Origin: Epiperipatus broadwayi
Lineage: Eukaryota > Onychophora > Udeonychophora > Euonychophora > Peripatidae
Length of the DNA: 64,000 nt
Reading direction: 5' to 3'
NCBI GenBank assembly: GCA_028023455.1
Contig: JAQFVV010012416.1
Coordinates: 8,189,967-8,253,966, forward strand
Shown here piece after piece: positions 23,695-34,456 of this stretch. Under the pieces are notes generated by a model, which had not been told where the DNA came from, ran no database searches, and worked only from the letters and a program-made list of their open reading frames with translations. The position numbers were made by a program, and so were the translations under genes. The first letter of the stretch is position 1. The number at the start of each line of letters is the position of its first letter.

Positions 23695-25507
23695 TGTGAT
23701 GATCGCACATACTGCCGTCACACATGTATATGTAAAACATACAAAACTTAGAAATGTTCGGGTTGGAAATAAATAAATAAATAAAGAAAGAAAGAAAAAA
23801 CGAGCTTAAAAAATTAACAAAATCAAGAAATGTTGAAAATTAATAAAACAAAGGAAAGAGAGGGAACTAGAGTTACCAAGATCGTTATCTTTTGCTATTC
23901 AAAGTCTGAATTTCGAGAAAAGTAAAATATTAAATTGTAATACTAAGAGCATAAGCTAGAAAAATTAAAGCAGAAAAGAAACATAAAGAAAACATGCAGT
24001 AAATATGACTTTGGGGAAAGTAAAGTTTAAAAGAAAACTTTCGGTAGCGTGGAAAAAAAAAACCTAGAAATGTAATATGTTCAAAAAGATAAGAATCTAT
24101 GTTTCAAAGTACACCTTTGACGATAAACGAAATGCGGGTTTTATGGAGTATAGTTAAAGCATGAGTTTAAATAAAAAATAAATGATCGTCGAAATTTAAA
24201 TTTAAATGAAAAAAAAACAAATACTAAAATTTGTGTAATTAATTAAAGAAAATAAAGAAATAAGTAAAATGTAAATGGTGCTATAAAATCATGTAAAATA
24301 AGTTTAAATATGGCCGAAGGCATAGCATGGAAGGTGTCAACAACAAGTGGGAACAAAGAATCCGAAGGACAAAAGACCATTGGAATGTTTTAATTAAAAA
24401 GGAGGTTAAGTGGAAAGCTAGAGAGATTGTAGGAGAGATTAGAGCTTGAGACTTCGAGTCGAGAAGGTGAAATTTTGCGGCTCCAAGAATCAATCGATAT
24501 AGCTAGCCAATATGACATCTACTATCGGTGCCTCACATACTATGGCTGGCTAAGGCCTTCATGATCGCTGGTCGATCCGAACTGTCTGTACCAATGGTTC
24601 TGCTATAATGTAACAACTGCTGTAGTAACGCCTGCCTGTGGATTCCTGTAGTTGCCCTGCTTGTGATGCCTCGTCCTCCGTGCCTGAATAACCAAGAAGC
24701 TACACACCGCCAAATATGATAGGCGACCGTCCCTCCTAAAGAAGTGGAGAAAATCCACGTGACGGTCGACCACATCGGAAGGAACTCAAAGACTAAACCC
24801 TAGGTAACTTGAATATTATTTTATAAATCGTCATAAGTGCACTTAAATTCAATAGACAATGGCCAAATGCCTTTCCTGAATGATAATGACATTCTCTTAT
24901 GATAGACAGTTAGTCTAACGATTATAAATGTGAACGCATTTATAAGAATTTCAATTAGTAATTTTAAGTATTCATTTATTGTTAGAATTTCAAATATTTT
25001 TCCTTATAGCACTATCAAAAGATAATATGTTTAATTTTATGTTAATATTTCTTATGTTTTTTTTTTTATCAAACTTTATTATTATTAAAATGCATTAATT
25101 TATCTAAATCTGTCTCGCCTCGTTCTTCGCCACTCCAAAAAATAGTTTAACATTAGAGAGGGAGGGGTAAACTATTATTCATGTTGATATTCTTTTTTAG
25201 TTATTAAATTAGCACGTGAAACGTTGATGGTGCAGTGTTTTAGCCCGTAAAATTTATAAATTAGCCAAGCGCTGTAACAGTAATATCTTACAGCAGTCGG
25301 GAGAAAGCTGATCGGGAAAAATAGTCTGGAAGCTATATCCGTATAGCTGACAGATTCGGTCAGGTACGGAAATCGATTTGTTTATTTCCGTATTTCTCTC
25401 TGCTTGAGGTAACGGAAGGTGGACGATTTTTGAATTAGAAGAATTCCCCATTACATGTTATAAGTGAAAGGGAAGTTGGAGCTTTCGATCGTCCCGTGCC
25501 CGTTACA
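23695..25507. mobile_element. LTR-like element A inserted in (AT)n
   Basis: The left limit is TGTGATGATCGCACATAC directly after a (TA)n run, the right limit is GTGCCCGTTACA directly before (TA)n. TG...CA ends flanked by the same dinucleotide are typical of an LTR. The reverse complement of the right end, TGTAACGGGCAC, is identical to the left end of the element at 59331-61535, and the other ends share GATCAYYACA. The block 24480-24790 is notably GC-richer. A minus open frame there (24533-24775) matches no family I know. A solo LTR is the simplest reading; a DNA element with short inverted ends is possible. Confidence 0.45.
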
Positions 25508-25522
25508 ATATATATATATATT

Positions 25523-25690
25523 AAAAGACCCAGAAAGAGACCACATGTGAGATGGATGGATGAAATAAGAAAGTGTGCAGGGGTGATGTGGAGAAGAGAA
25601 GCTAAAGATCGGAGAAGATGGATTAAACTTGGAGAGACCTTCATCCTGCAGTGGATTGATAATGGTTGATAATGATGATGATGATATATA
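25523..25690 (+). pseudogene. RTE-type LINE 3' end, 5'-truncated copy 1
   Basis: A 48-codon frame ends at the TGA at 25667-25669. It contains RPHVRWMDEI, VMWRREAKDRRRW and LGETFILQWIDNG, the usual C terminus of an RTE-like ORF2. It is followed by a short (ATG)n tail and (TA)n. It starts abruptly beside the (TA)n that bounds LTR-like element A. Severe 5' truncation is the normal result of incomplete target-primed reverse transcription. A close relative is at 40690-40860. Confidence 0.8.
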
Positions 25691-26435
25691 TATATCAAAA
25701 ACTGTATGTCAATATAGACAGTCTGTTTTACTAATGTAAAATATTTTGTTTAATTTTAGACTGGTGTCTGGAAAAATAAAAATACGATATACAATTCACA
25801 AATGTTAATTTTAAAATTATTTTAAAAGTGATATAAATGAGATTATTATTTGAATTACGAAATGCAAATGTCCATTTTGTACCATGTTCTAACTATTTTT
25901 TTTTATTAATTATGGTTCTTAATGTTTAAAACTTATACATTTTTTATTTTTAGTTCTATATGTGAGTTGAGATGTACAATGTTGTACTATGTATGATATC
26001 AGATATGAAGTTGTTTTTTTTTTTAATTTGACATATAATAATTAATTATCATTTTATATAAACATAGCATTATGGGCAGTATCAGGTTGAATTATATAAA
26101 TTAGTTATATGATGATCATAGCATTATAATTTAATTATAGATGGCATCCATCCATTATCATCAGTTATAAATATAAGCCCATTATCATTACATTACTCTT
26201 AGGATAACTGGGAGAGAGATAATAAGATCCCAAATGTATTATATATCTCGGATTCTAATTTCATTTTTTTTGATAGCTTCTCTATTTCTTTTTCTATTTA
26301 TACCTACCCCCAAACCATGTGTATATATGTATATACATATAGTGACCCTCAGATTTTGTCTTAAAGCAGATTATCAAATTTTATAATAGCATAGTATTTT
26401 TTTAAAAAAAATATTTAATAGTTTAATTTTTATTA
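25691..26435. other. intergenic, no gene seen
   Basis: AT-rich with T-rich runs. No supported feature. Confidence 0.5.
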
Positions 26436-27030
26436 AACAGGCAAAAACTTACTATACATATTGCCACACTGCAAGCTAGAGTAATCAATGGATGCCAGAA
26501 GGCTTGTGCATAAAATACCCATCTAGTGCCTATTCATCCAATATCCCCAGACTAGTTTCTAGCTTGTGGCCTTTGTCAGTGAGGAGCCTTGGATCTGAGA
26601 GCACTGCACCTAGATCTTAGGATCTAATGCAACCTTCCAGCAGCCACCTTTTATCTCTACTTAACTACAAAACTATGAGTCTTAAATTGAAAACACTTTA
26701 ATATTTTCAATCCAAGCCCATCAGCTTATATAGTCATATAGGTCTGAACTCAATTTAGTACCCATACATTTTGGTGTCTTTAGTTCTTTAATAACCATAG
26801 CCACCAATATCCTATTAGGCAGGATTGGTACTAACGAAGGTCACAAGCCAGAAACTAATCTGGGAATATTGGATGAATAGGCACTAGATGGGGATTTTAT
26901 GCACAAGCCTTCTGGCATCCATTGATTACTCTATCTTGCAGTGTGCCAATATGCATGGTGAGTTTTTGCCTGTTTTAATAACAGTTATAAGCAAGCACAA
27001 GAAATGGTGATCATGTGATGTTTATTAGTT
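26436..27030. repeat. foldback MITE family M, copy 3 (most complete)
   Basis: Two arms of about 145 bp are near-perfect inverted repeats: AAACAGGCAAAAACTTACTA ... CCAATATCCCCAGACTAGTTT on the left and its complement ending GTTTTTGCCTGTTTTAATAA on the right. They enclose about 250 bp holding CAGTGAGGAGCCTTGGATC, CACTGCACCTAGATCTTAGG and ACCCATACATTTTGGTGTC. The right side extends into AAATGGTGATCATGTGATG. There is no transposase, so mobilisation would have been in trans. Copy 5 (42592-43140) shares the interior. Confidence 0.85.
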
Positions 27031-27146
27031 TAATTTTTCTGATAAGGCAAACTTTGTTACTAATTAATATTTTGATGTTTATGTATCTCATTAACCAATT
27101 TAGAACTTTATAATTATTATAACTCAAAAGTGATCTTAAGAGTCAG

Positions 27147-27148
<2 letters not shown>

Positions 27149-27205
<57 letters not shown>
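27149..27205. repeat. (TA)n microsatellite, about 57 bp
   Basis: Uninterrupted alternating TA. No flanking element is evident. Confidence 0.95.
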
Positions 27206-27208
<3 letters not shown>

Positions 27209-28275
27209 AATTCCTTAAATAGTTCTTGTATAATTTTTGAACATTTAATCTTAAAGTTGTTACTGATTTAAAGTACTAGTGAGTGCAATTTTAAAATATT
27301 CAAATTAAAATCATCTTAGTTTAGTTATTTATCAGAGTTTATTAAAAGTTAATATTAGTGTACAACTTTAAAGACAAGTTCAAACTCTTAAGACTAAGAT
27401 GCAAATATTTAAATTACTTGTAAGAAGCATATTATTTGATTTTAATTGTAGTAGAATATTTTAATTAAGTAATATTAAATTTAGCACTTAATGAGATAAA
27501 TAATTTTTAAAGTCAAGAATTAATTTTTATAATGAAGCTCTATTTTAGATATAAAAAATAATAGGATGTATATGAGGATGCATGCATGTTAAACCTTTAA
27601 TTTTTTAAAAACCACTTGTTGATTTATTGTTAAAGTTATTCTTAAATATCTTTATTTTAAAAAGATATAGTTTAAAAATATTCTGGGATCTTAAATAAAT
27701 TTTAAAAAATTTGTTTAAAGAAAAATATAAAATAATGTTCTGTTGATGCCAGCTACTTGATGGTGCTTTTTCTAGCTAAATTGCTAGAAATATGCTGTTT
27801 CCATGGCCACAGCCAAACAGAAGCCTTCTTTCTATGATAAAATATAGAAAAAGTCAGTTTACTTGGCTGCCAGCTACTATTGTGGCTTTTTTCTATGCTA
27901 AAAGCACAGAAAAATGACTTCATTGGCTGCTATAGTTGCTTGTGTCACACACTTTATTGTAATACTGGGTTGTATATTTTCTTTACAGCATCAGATGAGG
28001 GTGTGTTGACTGCATTATTTCTAAATAATTTAACTTTTCACATCCAACTTTTTTTTTCATGTGAACTGACCTACTGGTACATCAGGACTGTGTAACCATC
28101 ACAAATTGTATTTTAGGGTGGGCACAGTCTGAGACAAGGGAGATGGCTGCTTCCAACTCTGAAAATCAGCAACTGCCAAACACCCAAGTCGGATTTCATT
28201 TTAATAGTTTGTTATAATTATTAACTTTAGTGGGTTGTTTGCAATCTAATTTTCTCCCCCCCCCCCAAAAAAAAT
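27206..28275. other. intergenic; GC-richer block at 27720-28200
   Basis: 27206-27720 is plain AT-rich. 27720-28200 is less AT-rich and contains degenerate repeated GCCAGCTACT...GTGCTTTTTCTA / GCCAGCTACT...GTGGCTTTTTTCTA motifs, plus a splice-acceptor-like TTTTCTTTACAG at about 27978-27989. The open frame at 27880-28095 gives no recognisable protein. I cannot decide between a non-coding exon, an old repeat and nothing. Confidence 0.35.
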
Positions 28276-28712
28276 GCAATGTCTGAATAATTACTGTCCA
28301 AAAAAGTGTAAAATTTAATTTTATTTCTTATTATAAAAGTACCGTAATTTTTCCGATCCAAAAAAAACAACAAAGAAGCCCGTATCTGATTTTTTACTGT
28401 CAAAATAATTCTCCGCTATATTTACTATTATTTGTTATTAAAAAAGTTAACATAATTTGTTATATATACACACACAAAAAAATGCCACTCTAATTAATTA
28501 AAAGTTAATTTTTTTGGTTTTATTAAAAAAGTACCGTAACTTTCCAATACACAAAAAAAATAATAACCCAAAAAAGTCCATCTCTGATTAAATACTGTCC
28601 AAATAATTCGCTGATACATTTATTATTATTTGTTATTAAAAAAGTAATGTACTTGTTATTATACACACACAAAAAGGCAGTCTATGATTAATTTACTATC
28701 CCAAAAAGTCCA
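28276..28712 (+). repeat. tandem repeat, period 192 bp, about 2.3 units
   Basis: GTACCGTAA recurs at 28339 and 28531, 192 bases apart. The downstream blocks repeat in order: TCTGATT...ACTGTC, AATAATTC, TTTATTATTATTTGTTATTA-like stretches, and ACACACACAAAAA. A partial third unit is seen in the outer GCAATGTCTGAATAATTACTG block. A C homopolymer of about 12 (28255-28266) abuts the left end. No coding. Confidence 0.75.
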
Positions 28713-29243
28713 AGGTCAGCTTACATTTTAAAATTATGTTGGAATTTTTTAATTTTATGAAAATCGCTGGCTCGGGAATGTTATATCAATGTGTTTTTGC
28801 TCAGCATCAATGCCATCAAGTGACTGACACAATAGATCAGAACATAACCAAATAATGTAATGTTTATTATGTAATTTATTTCTTTTTTTGTAATACATTT
28901 TAATTTTCTAAATAATTTGTTTTAAAAAAAATTATTTAAAAATGATGTAATCATCATTAATCGATTTTTTAAATTTTTAGACTAGTCTATCACCTTTACC
29001 AAATTATAGAATGGTATTAATTGCAGTTTTTGCCAGTAAATTTTAGAAAAATCTTATCATTTTCATTAATTAAGTCAACTGGATATAATAAATTGTCAAA
29101 TTCATTCATCAAAATTTAACCATATGACTTATGTTATAAATAAAGTTAATGAGCATATCTGCACACACTTGCTTATATACTTGCTTGCAGAAAGAATCAA
29201 TTAATTATTATTACTATTGTTTATGTTGTAACTATTTTAATTA
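28713..29243. other. intergenic, no gene seen
   Basis: AT-rich sequence without a supported feature. Confidence 0.5.
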
Positions 29244-30453
29244 CACCTGGGTCTCGTTTTACGCGATAGATAGGTTCCTCAGAAAACACGCACAAATGAA
29301 ATCGTGCAAAAATAGACGTAACTTACATTGAAAAATGGCGGGTACAGTCTGTGATTTTTCAAAATTCGCATAAAAGCAAAGCACCAACGTAAAATTACTT
29401 TAAAATTTGTGCAAAAAAATAAATAAGGAAATAAAATATGACTAATAAAAAATTTCAAATTTGAAAAAAATTGATACAAGACAAACTTTTTTTAACTATA
29501 ATATTTAATTTTATTCAAAATAATATATTTTTATGCATAATTTATAGTACAGTAATTTACATTTTTTTATACATGTTTTAATTATTATCGCTATTTGCCC
29601 AAAAGCACGTTCGTTTGCAAACTGGTAAAAAATCAGATTCTCATGTGATGTGATGTGATGTGATGTATTTGGCTTCTCCGTAAATGAAGTCAAAAATATC
29701 TCAGCAATTATTCTCACAAGAGGAAATACAACTAGCGCCAAGTTCACTCTCATGTTGTGTTAATGTTTTTCTGTTGACAACAACGATGATTTTATTAATT
29801 GTTTATGAACTTAGACTTATGATAATAAAAAGATATTTATTCACCACTGCTGGGAAAAATTTAATTAAAACTAACAACTAAAAATTAAATTCTTATTTTT
29901 GTCTTTTATTTTCAATTCCATTTAAAAATCAAATTTCACATCACATTCATTTCAAGTCACTGTAAGTAATTTTTAAATTGTTAATTACAATTACAAATCA
30001 GATTTTAATTGTCAAATTTAATTGTGCCCACTGCTATTACTGACCTTTTAAAAATAAACTTGTGAACACTAAATGATTAATAATTGATTACGTTCTTTTT
30101 TAAAAAGCAAAAACAGAATGTGATTTAAAATGCAAAATTAACATGCACAATGTTTGAACAAATTTACATTATAATCTTGTAAAATTTAATGTGTGTATAC
30201 ATAAAATGTGGAAATCATAATTTTAATTTCATTATTGCATAAAATCTTACTATTATAAAGCACTGAAAATATTGAAATTACTAAGATGAAAGTAAAATTC
30301 CAATAATGTGCTATTACTTTCAATATAATGTAAGTGCGCGAAATTTATTATTTAAAGTAATAGCGCATTATCGGAGGTCGACTTCTGGTGAAACACGAAT
30401 CGCGTAACTTCAAAATCGTGTTAAATAAGTCCACATAAAAACAGACCCAGGTG
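29244..30453. mobile_element. TA-flanked DNA transposon, pogo/Tigger-like, non-autonomous
   Basis: The left end is CACCTGGGTCTCGTTTTACG, the right end is the complement of CACCTGGGTCTGTTTTTATG, and each is flanked by TA (29242-29243 and 30454-30455). Subterminal parts also mirror: AAATCGTG near 29300 and AAATCGTG near 30414, with CGCGAT/ATCGCG blocks. A TA duplication with CAC/CAG ends and a GGGTCTCGTTTTACGCG-type terminus recalls pogo/Tigger elements of the Tc1-mariner superfamily. No transposase survives. A LINE A 3' end lies inside (29640-29755), so part of the length is a later insertion. Confidence 0.75.
29640..29755 (-). mobile_element. LINE A 3' end fragment nested in the TA-flanked element
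   Basis: On the minus strand this reads ATAATTGCTGAGATATTTTT, then GACTTCATTTACGGAGAAGCC, then four CATCA-type units. It matches the LINE A 3' end at 18100-18180 and the copy at 49366-49522. In translation the IIAEIFLTSFTEKP and VVESFLIPYEEKS stretches align. This is a short 5'-truncated insertion, minus orientation. Confidence 0.78.
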
Positions 30454-30965
<512 letters not shown>

Positions 30966-31171
30966 TTTCAAAAGGTACTTTATTACTTTCTTTGGTTTAC
31001 ATAGTTTCTAATTACATTGTATTTACAATTTGATTCAGTAAATTTACAGTTTTGGTTTACTTTTTTTTTTAAACATAAGTTTTTTTCCTTGTGGCTAACT
31101 TGTTCCTTGTTCTATAGTCTATAAATAATGCTTCAACCTCAGTGTTTTCAGTTGTCTTTGTTTTGAATTTC

Positions 31172-32874
31172 TCATAGTCTTGATTTTTCATTTAACAGTG
31201 ACCAAGTTGCAGCATATAAATCTGGTCTAACAATAGTTTTATCTCTATCTTTTATTTGTATTAGTTTATTAATGAATGTGGCTGGATGATGTCGAGTATT
31301 TTTCCTCATTATAAAGCTGCATCTCATGCACCAAAAAGAATATAGGACAAATGTAGCTGCCCTAATGTTTGGTATTGCTCGACTCTGATATGCATTAATA
31401 ATTTGTTCCATCATGGTGTTTCTCCTTCTATATATGTTGCATGCCATTTGTCTTATTTTTGCCAAACCTTCACAGTTGTAAATTAGGTGTTCAATTGTTT
31501 CTTCGGCTCTATGGCATAGTCCACAAAATGGATCTATGTCCCTATACATCCTTTTATAGTGGAGAAAAAAGGTTGTGGGCATAGCAGTTAGGTTCATTTT
31601 TATTATAAAATTGAAGAATTTAGGTTCCAATGCCCATCGCTTGAATTGTTTAACCAGTTTTTTGTTATCGATTCCCAACATTGGTGAAGGTTCATTTACA
31701 TTAGTTTCTTTATTTATCAGGTTGTATATTTCCCAATATGAATATTTGTTCTCATATTGTTCGGGTATGTCCTTATTGGTTTTACATTGATAAATTATGG
31801 ATGAAATGTATGATCCTGGTGGTGGTGGTGGTCTGTCAGTAGGAGTAACTTCAATTAGGTGTTTTAGTTTCGGGAATTGTTTCATAGTTGTAATAATTGC
31901 ATTCCTCAACTTTTGTATGTGGAAGATTTCAACTGTGTGGAGACCCAGTCCATTTTTTATCAGTGGTTGAGACATTTTCCTATTCGATATGGCAACTGTC
32001 TTCTTGGACCAGAGTAACTGATTACATATTGCTTTGATTTTTTTTATGAAAGCCTTTGAGAATTCGATAATTGGTGAATAATAGCTGATTTTTGTCATAA
32101 TTAGTTGGTTAATTAACTGCACTTTCAAGAAGACAGACATATAAGTCTTTGAAAGGGAGTCAGCAATTCTTTTTATTTCTTCCTTAATCCTATCTTGGAT
32201 TTTACATCTCATCCCTGTGATTCCCAAATGAAATGGGAAACCCAGGAAAGATGTTGGTTTTGATTGATAGATGGTCACACATGGTTTTCCTGTAAATAGA
32301 GACCATGCTGAAGTTTTTGCTTGGTTGAATTTAAGCTTATAATGTGCAGTGTATTCTTCCAGTAGCTGCTGCAGTTGTGGAATTTGTTTTTTGGATGAGA
32401 GAAAAACTGTAATGTCATCCATGAATGCTAAGCAAGCTATGCGCTGTGTTGTTCCAGGTATCTGAATCCCATCAAATGTTTTCTGTATCTTCTTAATGAG
32501 AGGATTGATGTAGTATATAAAAAGCAGTGCACTAAGTGGTGACCCTTGTGATAAAGACTGGTTTGGTGTGAAAGATGGTGAATTTCTTCCATTGATAGAT
32601 ATATGTATTTCTCTATTGATAAGTAGATTCGCAATGATATATAGATGGGTTCTAGGAATGTTGGTGCTTTTGAGCATTTCCAGCAAAACTTTAATATTAA
32701 CTGAATCAAATGCAGCCTCAATATCCAGTTGAACTACAATAGGTGCATATTTTTTCTTATGTCTAATTGATGTGAGTACTGCCTTGAAAAGTACTGCTGC
32801 CTGTACTGTTGATGATCCTTTTTTTGCATGTTGTGCTTTGGAAATTAGTGGTAATATATATTGTTCAATTTTTT
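31172..32874 (-). CDS. LINE B ORF2, reverse transcriptase and C-terminal cysteine motif (after frameshift)
   Basis: This continues ORF2 in the adjacent frame from the A7 run. Motif A LDIEAAFDSVN lies at about 32696-32728, before any start codon, so this is a continuation rather than a separate gene. Then follow QGSPLSALL (motif B), AFMDDITVF (the catalytic FMDD box), a thumb-like helical region, and CGLCHRAEETIEHLIYNC, matching C-X2-C-X8-H-X4-C. The stop is at 31172. Aside from the one-base shift no other break is visible, which is unlike LINE A. Either the copy is young, or the shift is a homopolymer sequencing error. Confidence 0.88.
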
Positions 32875-34409
32875 TCCTTGATCACCTTTTCTATTATTTT
32901 TATGGGCAATGGGCCCATTGATATTGGTCTTAAGTCTGCAATGGTGGGAATATTTTTTTGTTTTTTATTGTATGGTACAATTGCAATAGGGTAAATCCCT
33001 TCTATGTTCTGAATTTTTTGCGTTAGTTGATTGGCTAAGTTACAGACATATTTTGTTGTGAATTGGCTTAAGTGTTTCAAAACAAACAATGGGATTCCAG
33101 GGCTACCTGGGTGGCAAGCTTCCGGTATATTAGCTAGTTTTTTTGCAAAGTTATCTATGGTAAATGGTCTCTCAGGTTCAGGGATGCCAAATATGTGAGA
33201 TGCTATTAAAATGTTTTTGTCTGATTGCAGCTTACTTTTGAAGTATTGATAGATTGGCCGGATCATATTATGACCTGCATATGTTCCATCTTTTGACTGT
33301 ATTGCTATTGGTATTTTGATTTTTGGTGGGTTTCCTAGGGCCCATTTAATGTATTCCCTTGTCCATGTGTGTGGCTGGGTGAGACAAATTTTACTTTTTT
33401 TAATTTTTAGGTAATTTTTTAGATTTTCACATACATTATTATATGTATGTGTAAGTTTGAAAATATATTGTTGTGTGTGATGTGATGGGTTAATCATCCC
33501 TATTTGTTTGTGTAATTGATCTGCCAATGCTATTAGCCTTGATGGGGGTGGTTGCTTCATTGCAATGTGATTAATATTAAATGAAAGGATGTTTATGTAT
33601 GCTTGATATTGTTGTATGGGTCCCAGATTCATTTCATGAATTTTTTTTAACAAGATATAAGATTCTGAAAATAGGAATTCAGTGGTAGCTGTTGGAATTA
33701 ATGCTCTAATTGTTTTAGTTAGTGGGAATGGTGCTATTTGAATCTGGTCAAGATTAATGCTGATGATTTGTCCTGAGTGGTCAGAGAATGTAGTTGGAGT
33801 GAGTTTAATCATCATTAGGTGGTGGAATATTGGTGAATAAAATGTTAAGTCTATTAATGAAGAAAACTGTTTATTGTGAAAAGAAATTGCTGTGTCTGGT
33901 AAAAATCCCTGCCCACTCACCAGAGGAACTGAAATTTTATGAATCCATTTGTGTGTAAATTCCTGATATGTTAGATTAAAATCCCCCATGATGATGGTTG
34001 GATTTGATGTAGCACTTAGTGTGGAATTAATATTTGCAATTATTGTTTCAATTTTTTTAGTTTGAATTGGCATATATACAAACACCACATTAGTTATTAT
34101 ACTCTTGTGTTGGAATGTTGCCATCAGTAGATTAGAATCAATGTAAAATATTTTAAACATTGTAAATGGACATTCATGAGAAATAAAGATTCCAGTGCCT
34201 GCTGATGGTGAAGAAGAGTCTCTGGAGAATGCACTGAATCCTTCCTGAGCCAAATACACTGCTGGATCCACCTGTGATCCTGCATAAATTTTTGTCTCCA
34301 GGAGTCCAATTATATGCGGTTGTGTGTCTCTGATCCAATTTTTGATTTTATATATTTTGTTAATTGAGTTCAGACCTCTGACATTAATAGCAGCTATTCT
34401 AACTTTCAT
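32865..34409 (-). CDS. LINE B ORF2, endonuclease and start of reverse transcriptase
   Basis: I place the start at the ATG at 34407-34409, the first Met directly before the endonuclease strand VRIAAINVRGLNS; the frame itself is open to about 34448. Expected EEP catalytic positions are all present: Asn9, Glu38 (GLLETK), Asp143 and Asn145 (MGDFN), Asp187 (SLIDLTF) and Ser-Asp-His 209-211. The C-terminal part enters the reverse transcriptase (ADLRPISMG). The frame ends at a TGA at 32865-32867, created by a shift within an A7 run (32869-32875); the continuation lies in the next frame. It nicks target DNA to prime reverse transcription. Confidence 0.88.
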   Translation of the reverse strand: MKVRIAAINVRGLNSINKIYKIKNWIRDTQPHIIGLLETKIYAGSQVDPAVYLAQEGFSAFSRDSSSPSAGTGIFISHECPFTMFKIFYIDSNLLMATFQHKSIITNVVFVYMPIQTKKIETIIANINSTLSATSNPTIIMGDFNLTYQEFTHKWIHKISVPLVSGQGFLPDTAISFHNKQFSSLIDLTFYSPIFHHLMMIKLTPTTFSDHSGQIISINLDQIQIAPFPLTKTIRALIPTATTEFLFSESYILLKKIHEMNLGPIQQYQAYINILSFNINHIAMKQPPPSRLIALADQLHKQIGMINPSHHTQQYIFKLTHTYNNVCENLKNYLKIKKSKICLTQPHTWTREYIKWALGNPPKIKIPIAIQSKDGTYAGHNMIRPIYQYFKSKLQSDKNILIASHIFGIPEPERPFTIDNFAKKLANIPEACHPGSPGIPLFVLKHLSQFTTKYVCNLANQLTQKIQNIEGIYPIAIVPYNKKQKNIPTIADLRPISMGPLPIKIIEKVIKEKN

Positions 34410-34456
34410 TATAATTCTGTATCCTATACCTTTGTTTCTTTTCTTCACTATGTGTT

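Noticed and set aside
24533-24775. Minus open frame in a GC-richer block
   Set aside because: No domain recognised; GC-rich patches leave frames open by chance, and it lies within LTR-like element A.
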